From Paenibacillus cookii (lineage in GTDB: Bacteria > Bacillota > Bacilli > Paenibacillales > Paenibacillaceae), in contig NZ_BORW01000009.1 in NCBI RefSeq assembly GCF_018333375.1, positions 1 to 64,000 on the forward strand: a stretch of 64,000 nucleotides of DNA, written 5' to 3'. Positions within the stretch are counted from its first letter, which is position 1. Every line of letters begins with the position of its first letter. Below are positions 49,925-59,069 of the stretch, piece after piece. Position numbers and translations under genes: made by a program. Under the pieces are notes generated by a model that worked only from the letters and a program-made list of their open reading frames with translations, was not told where the DNA came from and made no database searches.

Positions 49925-50797
49925 ATGCGTACGACCGAACAGATGATGGATATCATTTTGCATGTCGCCAATCAGGATGAACGGGTTCGTGCCGTTTGCA
50001 TGAACGGTTCGCGCACCAATCCGAATGCTCCGGCCGATCCGTTCCAGGATTACGACATCGTGTATCTCGTCACCGAACTGGATTCCTTTGTTCGCAATCC
50101 CGGATGGGTGGATGTGTTCGGGGAGCGGATCATCATGCAAACGCCGGAAAAGATGGCCATGTTTCCGCCGGGGCTCGGCGGAAGGTTCTCTTATTTGATG
50201 CTTTTTCAGGATGGGAACCGCATTGATCTCACCCTGGTTCCCACCCATGAACAGGAAAAATATCTTCAGGAGGATAAACTGACCGTTGTTTTGCTCGACA
50301 AAGACCGTTCTTTGCCGCAGCTTCCGCCGCCTAGCGATGAAGATTACCGGGTAAAGCCGCCGTCGCGCGAGTTTTTCGCCGACTGCTGCAACGAGTTTTG
50401 GTGGGTATCCACTTATGTCGCCAAAGGGCTGTGGAGACAAGAAATGCTGTATGCCCAGGACCATTTGCATCAAGTGGTTCGACCGATGCTGATGAAAATG
50501 CTCGAATGGCAGGCCGGAATCCGGACGGATTTCTTAATCAGCATCGGGAAAAACGGCAAATATCTCGAAAAATACATGGCCAAACAAAGCTGGGACGAAC
50601 TGATGTCTACATATGCCTGCGGAAATAAAGAAGAAACCTGGAACGCGCTGTTTACGATGTGCCGGTTGTTCCGCGATAGCGCGCTTTTCGTATCCGACCA
50701 TTTTGGATTCGAATATCCTGAACGGGACGATCGGCTCGTGACCGCCTATTTGGAACGCGTCCGCACGCTGCCGTCCAATGCGGTCGAAATTTATTAA
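49925..50797 (+). CDS. aminoglycoside 6-adenylyltransferase-like nucleotidyltransferase (AadK family)
   Basis: 290 residues. The N-terminal nucleotidyltransferase fold has VCMNGSRTNPNAPADPFQDY (about 24-43) followed by DIVYLV with the metal-binding Asp pair, FQDGNRIDLTLVP with the third acidic residue, and a helical C-terminal domain. The family adenylylates streptomycin at O6, but chromosomal AadK-like proteins often give only low resistance. The start lies one base after the SDR stop, so the two genes are probably co-transcribed, although no functional link is obvious. Confidence 0.85.
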   Translation: MRTTEQMMDIILHVANQDERVRAVCMNGSRTNPNAPADPFQDYDIVYLVTELDSFVRNPGWVDVFGERIIMQTPEKMAMFPPGLGGRFSYLMLFQDGNRIDLTLVPTHEQEKYLQEDKLTVVLLDKDRSLPQLPPPSDEDYRVKPPSREFFADCCNEFWWVSTYVAKGLWRQEMLYAQDHLHQVVRPMLMKMLEWQAGIRTDFLISIGKNGKYLEKYMAKQSWDELMSTYACGNKEETWNALFTMCRLFRDSALFVSDHFGFEYPERDDRLVTAYLERVRTLPSNAVEIY

Positions 50798-50875
50798 TTC
50801 ATGTCGTTATTTATATGATATTGTCGATATTTATCGCATTAATGATTAATGCCATGAATAATAATTCGACAACGA

Positions 50876-50923
50876 TAAAAGCCCAATTTTCTGAGAAAAC
50901 CTCAAGAAATTGGGCTTGTTTTG
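50876..50923. terminator. bidirectional terminator between convergent operons
   Basis: AAGCCCAATTTTCTGAG and CTCAAGAAATTGGGCTT pair over about 16 positions around AAAAC, with A and T tracts on each side. Confidence 0.85.
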
Positions 50924-50933
50924 ATGGCCATCG

Positions 50934-51254
50934 TTAATACTGTTTCAGTACCTCCTGGAGCTTCAACGCCAATCCCAGCTTGCCGTCAATCTTCAGCGAG
51001 CCGGTCATGAACGCCATCGTTGCATTCAAATCGTCCGCCAGCAATTTCCGGAAATTTTTCTCCGATAGCGTCAATGTGCAATCCGCCGATTCCGTCGCCT
51101 CGTCCAGCACCTTTACTTTAGCGTTGTCGAATGCGACCTGGATCGGGGCGGCGTCGCCAATGTTGAACTGATACACCGCGTAAAGCGATGAGATCGGCTC
51201 CGGCTTTGCATTCATCCGGTCCGCGAGTGACCGCAGCTCCTCTCTTATAGCCAT
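50934..51254 (-). CDS. SCP2 sterol-carrier-domain protein
   Basis: 106 residues from the ATG at 51254, after GAGGAGG. The SCP2 lipid-binding fold is recognisable: VYQFNIGDAAPIQVAFDNAK, CTLTLSEKNFRKLLADDLNA and TAFMTGSLKIDGKLGLALKL-like end (AFMTGSLKIDGKLGLALKLQ). It binds acyl-CoA or related lipids. It is the last gene of the fatty-acid cluster, 17 bases after the thioesterase. Confidence 0.85.
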   Translation of the reverse strand: MAIREELRSLADRMNAKPEPISSLYAVYQFNIGDAAPIQVAFDNAKVKVLDEATESADCTLTLSEKNFRKLLADDLNATMAFMTGSLKIDGKLGLALKLQEVLKQY

Positions 51255-51271
51255 ACGATGCCTCCTCACTT

Positions 51272-51712
51272 TCAATGGTTCGCAGAAATCGGTTTTTCGA
51301 GCACCCGAAAGGTTCCCGTGCCGAAGGCAAGCAGATCGCCGTTTTCTTTGCGCGCGAACGCTTGAGCGGTGATCAGTTTGCGCGAGCTGTGGATCAATTC
51401 CGCCGTGACAAGCACCCGTCCTTCGGACGTCGGCGCGACATAGTTCATGTTCAAACCGACGGTGACGACGTTTGCTTCCGGCCGTGCAAGCATCACGATG
51501 ATTCCCATGGCGGAATCGATGGCCGATGCGTGCATCCCTCCATGCAAAATCCCGATCAGGTTCAGGTGATGCGGCTCGATCTCGAAGGCCACGACAACTT
51601 TCTTTTCGCTCACGTCAACGATTTTGCAGCCGATAAAATCCCAGAACGTATCTTTTGCCGCACGCTCCATACGTTCCAGATCGGGAAGTTTACCGCCGGA
51701 TGCATGCTCCAT
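51272..51712 (-). CDS. PaaI-family hotdog thioesterase
   Basis: 146 residues with a hotdog fold: the helix motif LIGILHGGMHASAIDSAMGI (about 49-68; His-Gly-Gly and Asp for catalysis) and the strand VGLNMNYVAPTSEGRVLVTA. It should hydrolyse acyl-CoA or aryl-CoA thioesters, perhaps freeing CoA from products that stall beta-oxidation. GGGAGG is eight bases before the ATG. It lies 74 bases after the ligase gene and 17 before the SCP2 gene. Confidence 0.85.
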   Translation of the reverse strand: MEHASGGKLPDLERMERAAKDTFWDFIGCKIVDVSEKKVVVAFEIEPHHLNLIGILHGGMHASAIDSAMGIIVMLARPEANVVTVGLNMNYVAPTSEGRVLVTAELIHSSRKLITAQAFARKENGDLLAFGTGTFRVLEKPISANH

Positions 51713-51786
51713 GTGCCATACCTCCCTTGCTGTTCAAATTTGGGGCCTCTTTGGCGGTTAAGTCCTTTTGGATCTTTCTTACAAAG

Positions 51787-53481
51787 TTACAAGTCCACCC
51801 GGGATTGGTTGACGAGTTTTTCGTTTTCCTCTTCAATCAGCTTGCGGCGAAGCACTTTGCCCACCAGCGTCTTGGGCAGGGAGTCGCGGAATTCATAGAT
51901 TTTCGGAACTTTATAGACCGCAAGACGTTCCTTGCACCAGCTTTTCAGCTCCTCTTCCGTCACGTTCGAACCTTTGCGCAACACGATGTAAGCCTTTACA
52001 TTTTCGCCCCGGTACGGGTCTTTCACGCCGGCGACGACGGCCTCCTCCACGTCGGGATGCTCAAACAGCACTTCCTCCACCTCGCGGGGATAAATGTTGT
52101 ATCCGCCAGCGATGATCATGTCTTTGCGCCGGTCGAGAATATAAAAGAAACCTTCTTCATCCATGCGCGCCAAATCGCCGGTATACAGCCATCCGTCGCG
52201 CAGCGTGCGTTCGGTCTCCTCCGGCCGGTTCCAGTAGCCTTTCATGACCTGGGGACCTTTGACCACTAGCTCGCCGATTTCGCCGACCGGCATCTCTTCG
52301 CCCGTCTCGGGATGTACGATCTTCGCCAGCGTATCCGGGAAAGGAATGCCGATGGAGCCGTTCTTCCGTTTTTCCCAAATGTTGTTGGCATGCGTGACCG
52401 GGGAAGCCTCGGTCAGACCGTAACCTTCGATCAGTTTGCCGCCGGTAATCCGCTCGAACCGCTCCTGCACTTCAAGCGGCAAAGGTGCGGCTCCGCTGAC
52501 GCAAATTTGGATCGATGAAAGATCGAACCGGCCGACCTCGGGATGATGGATTACCGCGATATACATCGTCGGCGCCCCCGGGAAAATGGTCGGTTTTTTC
52601 TTGTGGATCGTCTTCAGGACGTCATCGACTTGAAAACGCGGGATTAAGATCAGCGTACCGGCAATATACATGGCTTGGTTAAGCAGCACGGTCAAGCCGA
52701 AGACATGAAAAAAAGGCAGCGCGGCAAGGTATTTTTCCTGGGCCATTTGGGTGCGGTATGACCACAGCTGCGCCTGGATCGTATTGGATACGAGGTTCAT
52801 ATGCGTCAGCATGACGCCTTTGGCAAATCCGGTCGTTCCCCCGGTATATTGAATCAAAGCCAGGTCATGCTCCGGATCGACGGGAACTTCTACCGGCGTT
52901 TCAACCGAGTTTTTCAAAAGCGAAACGAACGATAAAATGTGCTCGTTGTATTCGACGTTGGCAGCCATGCCGTCTTTTTTCGCCTTGATGGGATACAGCA
53001 CGTTTTTCGGAAAAGGCAGGTAGTCCTTCATCGAAGTTACGATGGTATATTGCAGCGGTTTGCGCTCCATCGCTTTATGGACGCGCTCGACCAGCGCATC
53101 CATCGTGACGATGATGTTGGCGCCGGAATCCGTCAGCTGATGCTCAATTTCGCGCGGGACATACAGCGGATTCGTCATGACCGAAATACCGCCGACAAGG
53201 AGTGTGCCGTAATAGGCAATCACTCCCTGCGGGCAGTTGGGCAGCATAATCGCGATCCGGTCCCCTTTGCGAACGCCCAGGCGCTGCAGGGCGTTCGCAA
53301 ACCGGTAAACCGATTGAAGCAAGCTTGCATAAGTCATTTTCTTCCCTAGAAAATCAAGAGCGATTTGCTGGGGATAGGTTGCGGCTGAATCGACCAAAAA
53401 CTTGGCAAGGTTTTGTTTCGGATAATCGTAACTGTGCGGGACCTCTTCAGGATATTGATCCAACCATGGATTATTTGTCAT
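51787..53481 (-). CDS. lcfA: long-chain fatty acyl-CoA synthetase
   Basis: 564 residues from the ATG at 53481; an in-frame GTG nine bases earlier is possible. The adenylate-forming signatures are YTGGTTGFAKGVMLTH (P-loop, about 213-228), YGLTEASPVTH (A5), YTGDLARMDEEGFFYI (A7), RRKDMIIAGGYNIYPREVE (A8 hinge) and the C-terminal Lys in PKTLVGKVLRRKL. It activates long-chain fatty acids with ATP and CoA at the membrane, feeding FadE. It follows fadE by 170 bases and may have its own promoter; I see no FadR box there. Confidence 0.9.
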   Translation of the reverse strand: MTNNPWLDQYPEEVPHSYDYPKQNLAKFLVDSAATYPQQIALDFLGKKMTYASLLQSVYRFANALQRLGVRKGDRIAIMLPNCPQGVIAYYGTLLVGGISVMTNPLYVPREIEHQLTDSGANIIVTMDALVERVHKAMERKPLQYTIVTSMKDYLPFPKNVLYPIKAKKDGMAANVEYNEHILSFVSLLKNSVETPVEVPVDPEHDLALIQYTGGTTGFAKGVMLTHMNLVSNTIQAQLWSYRTQMAQEKYLAALPFFHVFGLTVLLNQAMYIAGTLILIPRFQVDDVLKTIHKKKPTIFPGAPTMYIAVIHHPEVGRFDLSSIQICVSGAAPLPLEVQERFERITGGKLIEGYGLTEASPVTHANNIWEKRKNGSIGIPFPDTLAKIVHPETGEEMPVGEIGELVVKGPQVMKGYWNRPEETERTLRDGWLYTGDLARMDEEGFFYILDRRKDMIIAGGYNIYPREVEEVLFEHPDVEEAVVAGVKDPYRGENVKAYIVLRKGSNVTEEELKSWCKERLAVYKVPKIYEFRDSLPKTLVGKVLRRKLIEEENEKLVNQSRVDL

Positions 53482-53651
53482 CCAGGTCACCCCATCTCAC
53501 GTAATTGAGGTTTTGCCATAATCAGACAACGCGAAATTCGTATTAAGAAAAAACGTTGACCGCTGTGCTCTCGCTGCAGACAGACCGGTTCAGCTGATTT
53601 TTGCGAGCACGGGATGCTTATGCCGAGAAGGATTATTCTCTTCTCATCCAT

Positions 53652-55433
53652 TCACAACACGTAGGATCCGGCGCCGATCACCCGTTCGGCGATTTCGCGT
53701 TTGATGCCGATCGAATCGATCGGCGACTTGCGAACCAGTTTCTTCAGCACGGACAGCTGCGTGCGCAGCGTGTCTCCGGATTCCATCGCCGCGAGCACCT
53801 CTTTCGCCCATTGCTCGATTTTCGCAAATTCGTCGTGGATGAAGACGGTCGTCATCCGGATCGCCAGCTGCGCTTTGTCCTCGCCCGAACGATCGATCAT
53901 CTTCTCGGTGCGCAGCAGCGCGCTTTCCATCGCAAACACCGAAATCATGATATCCGCCAGGTTGCTCAAAATTTCCTGCTGTTCCTCCAGCTTCAATTGA
54001 TATTTTTGAACGGCTTGCGCGCCGCACATCAGGAAGATCATTTTCGACATTTTCAGCAAATGGGCTTCCTGTTCGAGCGTGCCGTCAAAAATCTGGTTCG
54101 GGATCGGTTCCATCAGCTCGTTTTGCAGCGCCATCGCTTTTTGCATGAGCGGCAGCTGGCCTTTCATCGCTTTTTTCACCAATGCGCCGGGGATGAGCAG
54201 ACGGTTGATTTCGTTGGTGCCTTCGAAAATTCGGTTAATGCGCGAATCGCGATAGTTGCGCTCCACCCGGTATTCTTGGGTAAAACCGTAGCCGCCGTGG
54301 ATTTGCACGCCTTCATCGACGATAAAATCAAGCACTTCGGATCCGAATACTTTGTTGATGGAGCATTCCAGCTGGTATTCGGCAATGGCCTTGGCGGATT
54401 GATAACCGACCTCCGGGCTTGCGTGGTCCACTTCGGCCAAACCCACGTCGAACAAACCTGCCGTCCGGTAAACCATGCTTTCGAGGACAAAAGCTTTGGT
54501 GTTCATGTCGGCGAGTTTTTTGCCGATCAGCGGGAAAGAGGAAATTTTGCGTCCGAACTGCGTCCGTTCATTGGCATATTCGGCGGCGAGTTCGATCGTG
54601 TCTTTCGCTGCGCCGACGCACCCTGCAGCCAGTTTGAAACGTCCGATGTTCAAAATGTTGAATGCGATCAGATGGCCTTTGCCGACTTCCCAGAGCAGGT
54701 TTTCGGCAGGGACCTTCACATCCTCCAAAATGAGCTGGCAGGTCGAAGAGCCTTTGATCCCCATCTTTTTCTCTTCGGGGCCGATGCTGACGCCTTCCAT
54801 CGTGCGTTCGACGATGAACGTGCTGAAATCCTTGCCGTCCACTTTGGCGTAGACGATAAAGATGTCCGCAAATCCGGCATTCGTAATAAACTGCTTCGTG
54901 CCGTTCAATACATAATATTCGCCGTCCTCCGATAATGTGGCAGTCGTCTTGGCTCCGAGCGCGTCCGAACCGGAAGACGGTTCCGTCAGGCAGTAAGCGG
55001 CAATCTTTTCGCCCGTGGCGAGAAGCGGCAAATATTTTTGCTTTTGCTCCTCCGTGCCGAAGTAGACGATCGGCAGCGTGCCGATGCCGACGTGGGCGCC
55101 GATCGAAAGGGCAAAGGCAGAGGCTTTCGTCAGCTTTTCGTTGATCAGGGTCGAGCTGACCTTATCCAGGCCGAGTCCCCCGTAAGCTTCGGGCACATCC
55201 GCGCCCAAAAGGCCGAGCTCGCCGGCCACCCGCATTTTTTCCACCGTCAGCTCATAATTGAGCTTTTCGATTTCCTCGTCGCGGGGAATGATCTCGCCTT
55301 CCACGAAATCGGCCGTCGTCTGCGCAATCATGCGATGCTCTTCGGTAAAATCCTCCGGGGTAACGACTTGGTTGAAATCGGTATCTTCAATGATAAAACT
55401 GCCGCCAACCACTTTATTCATCGTCGTGCTCAT
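53652..55433 (-). CDS. fadE: acyl-CoA dehydrogenase
   Basis: 593 residues, the length of Bacillus FadE. FAD- and substrate-binding motifs AAYCLTEPSSGSDALGAKTT (about 150-169) and SRINRIFEGTNEINRLLIPG (about 394-413) are present. A C-terminal extension of about 170 residues beyond the core domain is typical of this long type. It introduces the trans-2 double bond in acyl-CoA and gives electrons to EtfAB. AAGGAGAGG precedes the ATG, and the gene is 24 bases after fadA. Confidence 0.93.
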   Translation of the reverse strand: MSTTMNKVVGGSFIIEDTDFNQVVTPEDFTEEHRMIAQTTADFVEGEIIPRDEEIEKLNYELTVEKMRVAGELGLLGADVPEAYGGLGLDKVSSTLINEKLTKASAFALSIGAHVGIGTLPIVYFGTEEQKQKYLPLLATGEKIAAYCLTEPSSGSDALGAKTTATLSEDGEYYVLNGTKQFITNAGFADIFIVYAKVDGKDFSTFIVERTMEGVSIGPEEKKMGIKGSSTCQLILEDVKVPAENLLWEVGKGHLIAFNILNIGRFKLAAGCVGAAKDTIELAAEYANERTQFGRKISSFPLIGKKLADMNTKAFVLESMVYRTAGLFDVGLAEVDHASPEVGYQSAKAIAEYQLECSINKVFGSEVLDFIVDEGVQIHGGYGFTQEYRVERNYRDSRINRIFEGTNEINRLLIPGALVKKAMKGQLPLMQKAMALQNELMEPIPNQIFDGTLEQEAHLLKMSKMIFLMCGAQAVQKYQLKLEEQQEILSNLADIMISVFAMESALLRTEKMIDRSGEDKAQLAIRMTTVFIHDEFAKIEQWAKEVLAAMESGDTLRTQLSVLKKLVRKSPIDSIGIKREIAERVIGAGSYVL

Positions 55434-55457
55434 GCGCTTTCCTCTCCTTTATCATCA

Positions 55458-56642
55458 TTATTCGGGATGGACTTCAAAAACGCCTGCGGCGCCCATGCCG
55501 CCGCCGATACACATCGAGACGACGCCGTATCCCCCGCCCCTGCGGCGAAGCTCGCTGATCAGCGTCGTCGTCAGCTTCGTCCCGGTGCACCCGAGCGGGT
55601 GGCCCAGCGCGATGGCGCCGCCGTTGACGTTCACCTTCTCCTCGTCGATGCCCAGCTCGCGGATAATGTGCACGCATTGGGAAGCAAAAGCTTCATTGAT
55701 TTCAAAGAGTTTGACGTCGTCTTGCATAATGCCTGCCATGCGGAGCGCCTTCGGGATCGCTTTGACCGGGCCGACGCCCATGATTTCCGGCTCGACGCCG
55801 CTGAGGGCAAAGGAGCGGAAAGTCGCCAGCGGTTTGAGTCCCAGCGCGTCCGCTTTCTCCCGGCTCATGACGACGACGGCGGCGGCCCCGTCGCTTGTTT
55901 GCGAAGCATTGCCCGCGGTGACGGTGCCGTTCAATTTAAACGAAGGCTTGAGTTTGCCAAGAACTTCGGGGGTCGTGTCGGGACGCACGCCTTCATCCGT
56001 GTCGAACGTAAAGGAACGGGTCTGGACTTTTCCTTTCTCATCGACGTGTTTCAGCTCAACCGGAATCGGGATGATTTCATCCTTGAATTTACCTTCCGCG
56101 ATTGCCTTGGCTGCCTTTGCATGCGACCTGGCGGCAAAGCGATCCTGATCTTCGCGGGAAATTCCGAACCGTTCGGCCACTTCCTCGGCGGTATGCCCCA
56201 TCCCCATGTACACTTCCGGCATGTCGGCCACCAGCTTCGGATTCGGCGACAATTTGAATCCCGTCATCGGCACATGGCTCATGCTTTCTACGCCGCCCGC
56301 GATCAGCGCATCCGCAGACCCGAGCATAATCCGCTCCGCCGCAAAAGCGATCGCCTGCAGCCCCGAGGAGCAGAAACGGTTAATGGTCAGGGCAGGCACC
56401 GTCACCGGAAAACCGGCATAAAGCGACATGATGCGGGCAAAATTCAAGCCCTGTTCTCCTTCCGGCATGGCGCAGCCGATAATGATGTCCTCGACGTCTT
56501 CCTTAAGCAGCCCCGGCGCGCGGTCAACGACCGCTTCCAACACGGCTTTCCCGAGATCATCCGCCCGGGTCTGGGCCAGGCTGCCTTTTTTGGCTTTTCC
56601 GACGGCGGTGCGGGCCATCGATACGATTACTGCTTCTTTCAT
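55458..56642 (-). CDS. fadA: acetyl-CoA C-acyltransferase (3-ketoacyl-CoA thiolase)
   Basis: 394 residues. Thiolase signatures: [20 protein letters not shown] with the acylated Cys (about 88-107), [20 protein letters not shown] with the His, and the C-terminal [17 protein letters not shown] with the proton-donor Cys. It cleaves 3-ketoacyl-CoA with CoA in the last step of beta-oxidation. It follows fadN by 24 bases, with GGGGAGGG upstream, and forms with FadN the multifunctional complex partner. Confidence 0.93.
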   Translation of the reverse strand: MKEAVIVSMARTAVGKAKKGSLAQTRADDLGKAVLEAVVDRAPGLLKEDVEDIIIGCAMPEGEQGLNFARIMSLYAGFPVTVPALTINRFCSSGLQAIAFAAERIMLGSADALIAGGVESMSHVPMTGFKLSPNPKLVADMPEVYMGMGHTAEEVAERFGISREDQDRFAARSHAKAAKAIAEGKFKDEIIPIPVELKHVDEKGKVQTRSFTFDTDEGVRPDTTPEVLGKLKPSFKLNGTVTAGNASQTSDGAAAVVVMSREKADALGLKPLATFRSFALSGVEPEIMGVGPVKAIPKALRMAGIMQDDVKLFEINEAFASQCVHIIRELGIDEEKVNVNGGAIALGHPLGCTGTKLTTTLISELRRRGGGYGVVSMCIGGGMGAAGVFEVHPE

Positions 56643-56666
56643 TTGGATTCACCCTCCCCTGGGATG

Positions 56667-59069
56667 TTAGTTGCGCAGCGCTTTGCCTTTGGTCAGCATG
56701 TGGTGCATCCGCTGCTGGGTTTTCGGTTCGCCGCACAGGCTGAGGAACGCTTCGCGCTCCAGGTCGAGCATGTACTGCTCGGTGACGAGCGAACCGGCCG
56801 GAACGTCGCCGCCAGCCAGCACATGGGCCAGCTTTTTGGCGATCAACAGATCGTGGTCGCTGATATATCCGCCGCGTTTCATCTCGATCGCTCCGAGCTG
56901 CAGCACCGCCTTGCCTTCCGAACCGACGACGCGGATTTTTTCTTCCGGTATCGGCTTATAGTCCGTATTCGCAAGTCCGAGCACCGATTGCTTCGCTTCG
57001 TAGATCGCAAAGTCCTGATTGACGACGATCCGGTCGGTCGGGCGCAAATAACCGAGCCTTTTCGCATCATGCCCGCTGCTGGACACGGTGGCCATGCCGA
57101 CCGTCTGGAACGCGTGATTGATGAACGGCTGCACATCGACGCCTTCGACGCCGGCATGTTGGCTGGCGCGCAACGCAAGCTCCTTGCATCCGCCTCCCGC
57201 AGGGATCAGGCCGACGCCGACTTCCACGAGTCCGTAATAGGTTTCGGCGGAAGCCACCACCTGGTCGGCCGGCATGCAGGCTTCGACGCCGCCGCCCAGG
57301 CACATCCGGTGCGGAGCGGCCACGACCGGTTTTTCGAAGCGTTTGACTTTGTACATCGTGTTTTGGAATAGATGAATAATGTCGTTGATTTCATCCCATT
57401 CTTCGTCCTGGGCTTCCATCAAGAGGAGCATGATGTTCGCGCCGACGCAGAAATTGCGGCCTTGGTTGGCGATGACCATGCCCTTGTAGTTGTTGCGAAC
57501 CTCTTCAAGGCTTTGGGTGATCATGCTTAGAATGTCCTCGCCGATGGCATTGTTCGGCGAATGGAATTCGAGGCAGGCCACGTCGTCTCCGATATCGATC
57601 AGGCTGGCGCCGCTGTTGGCTTTGATCACCTTGTTTTGCTCTTTCAACCGGCGCAGGTTGATGATTTCGGGCGCAAACTCGATTTCTTCATACCGGGAGG
57701 AGCCGATGTGGACGGAATACAGCTTTCCTTCCTCCTGCTTATAAAAAGAGGTGTGCCCCGCCGCGATCCACTCCTTCACCCAGGCCGGAACGGAAACGCC
57801 TTCCGCCTCCATCCGTTCCACCGACCGGACGAGTCCGATCGCATCCCAGGTTTCGAACGGTCCGAGCTCCCATGAAAATCCCCATTTCATCGCGTCGTCG
57901 ATTTCCTGCACGGAGTCCGCGATTTCGCCGACCTTTTCCGCGGAATAAACCAGCACTTGCTTCAGAATGTTCCAGGCCAGATCGGAATAGCGGTCTTTGG
58001 CCGACAGCAGCGCTTTGGTCTTCTCCTTGGCGCCCTTCGCGAGCTTGGCGGCTTCCAGCGAGGCTCCTTTCGGTTTCGTCTGCGGAGCGTATTCCATCGT
58101 CTTCAGATCCAGGGCGAGAATTTCGCTGCCGCCGGCCCCTTTTTTCTTCAAATAAAAGCCCTGCCCGGATTTTTCGCCGAGCCAGCCCTTTTCGACCAGG
58201 CTCTTCATGACGGCGGGGACGCCAAAGATTTCTTTTTCCTTTTCGTCCGTCACGTTGTCATAGACGTTGTTCGCGACATGCACGAAAGTGTCCAGACCGA
58301 CCAGATCCAGCGTGCGGAAGGTAGCGCTCTTCGGACGTCCCATCGCCGGGCCGGTGACGGCATCGACCTCTTCCACGGTAAAACCGTTGTCGGTCATTTC
58401 CCTCAGCGTCACGAGCAGTCCATAAGTTCCGATGCGGTTGGCGATAAAGTTCGGCGTATCTTTGGCGAGCACGACGCCTTTGCCGAGCGCCTTTTCGCAA
58501 AATCCCTTCATAAAGTCCACAAGCGCCGGATCCGTTTGCTCGCCGGGGATGATTTCCAGCAGCTTCATGTATCTTGGCGGGTTGAAGAAGTGCGTTCCCA
58601 TAAAATGCTTTTTGAACGCTTCGTTCCGGTCCGCCGCCATTGCGTTGATCGAGATGCCGGAAGTATTGGAGCTGACGATGATGCCCGGCTTCCACACGCT
58701 TTCGATTTTTTCAAGCAATCCCTTTTTCACTTCCAGATTTTCGACCACGACCTCGATGATCCAATCGACCTCGGCAAGCCGGGACAGATGGTCGTCCAGG
58801 TTGCCAGGCGTGATGCGTTCGGCGAACGCAGGGTCGTAAAGGGGAGCCGGCTTCGTCTTGGCCAGCTTCGCGATCGCCGAAGCCGCCAGCCGGTTTCGTA
58901 CCGACGGATGTTCCAGGGTCAATCCTCTGGCCGCCTCTTCTTCGGTCAACTGCCGCGGAACGATATCCAGCAATAAGCACGGGATGCCGACGTTGGCCAG
59001 ATGTGCCGCGATGCCGGAACCCATGATTCCCGAGCCGATGACGGCTGCTTTGCGAATGGCTTTGTTCAT
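56667..59069 (-). CDS. fadN: 3-hydroxyacyl-CoA dehydrogenase / enoyl-CoA hydratase
   Basis: 800 residues, the Bacillus FadN architecture. The NAD-binding domain comes first (AAVIGSGIMGSGIAAHLANV, about 8-27; HFFNPPRYMKLLEI), then the dehydrogenase C-terminal domains (GRPKSATFRTLDLVGLDTFV), and a crotonase domain in the second half (ANQGRNFCVGANIMLLLMEA, MCLGGGVEACMPAD). It hydrates enoyl-CoA and oxidises the 3-hydroxyacyl-CoA. Its ATG overlaps the stop of fadF as ATGA, so the two are translationally coupled. Confidence 0.93.
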   Translation of the reverse strand: MNKAIRKAAVIGSGIMGSGIAAHLANVGIPCLLLDIVPRQLTEEEAARGLTLEHPSVRNRLAASAIAKLAKTKPAPLYDPAFAERITPGNLDDHLSRLAEVDWIIEVVVENLEVKKGLLEKIESVWKPGIIVSSNTSGISINAMAADRNEAFKKHFMGTHFFNPPRYMKLLEIIPGEQTDPALVDFMKGFCEKALGKGVVLAKDTPNFIANRIGTYGLLVTLREMTDNGFTVEEVDAVTGPAMGRPKSATFRTLDLVGLDTFVHVANNVYDNVTDEKEKEIFGVPAVMKSLVEKGWLGEKSGQGFYLKKKGAGGSEILALDLKTMEYAPQTKPKGASLEAAKLAKGAKEKTKALLSAKDRYSDLAWNILKQVLVYSAEKVGEIADSVQEIDDAMKWGFSWELGPFETWDAIGLVRSVERMEAEGVSVPAWVKEWIAAGHTSFYKQEEGKLYSVHIGSSRYEEIEFAPEIINLRRLKEQNKVIKANSGASLIDIGDDVACLEFHSPNNAIGEDILSMITQSLEEVRNNYKGMVIANQGRNFCVGANIMLLLMEAQDEEWDEINDIIHLFQNTMYKVKRFEKPVVAAPHRMCLGGGVEACMPADQVVASAETYYGLVEVGVGLIPAGGGCKELALRASQHAGVEGVDVQPFINHAFQTVGMATVSSSGHDAKRLGYLRPTDRIVVNQDFAIYEAKQSVLGLANTDYKPIPEEKIRVVGSEGKAVLQLGAIEMKRGGYISDHDLLIAKKLAHVLAGGDVPAGSLVTEQYMLDLEREAFLSLCGEPKTQQRMHHMLTKGKALRN

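Noticed and set aside
53491..53651. A FadR box before the acyl-CoA ligase gene
   Set aside because: No TGAATGA-type arm could be found on either strand in this gap.
55038..57371. A 777-codon open frame on the plus strand, and similar long frames at 39058-40332 and 59102-60325
   Set aside because: They lie antisense to fadA/fadN, the LplA-type protein and fadF. GC-rich codon use opens such frames. Their translations are rich in His, Arg and Asp and match no family.
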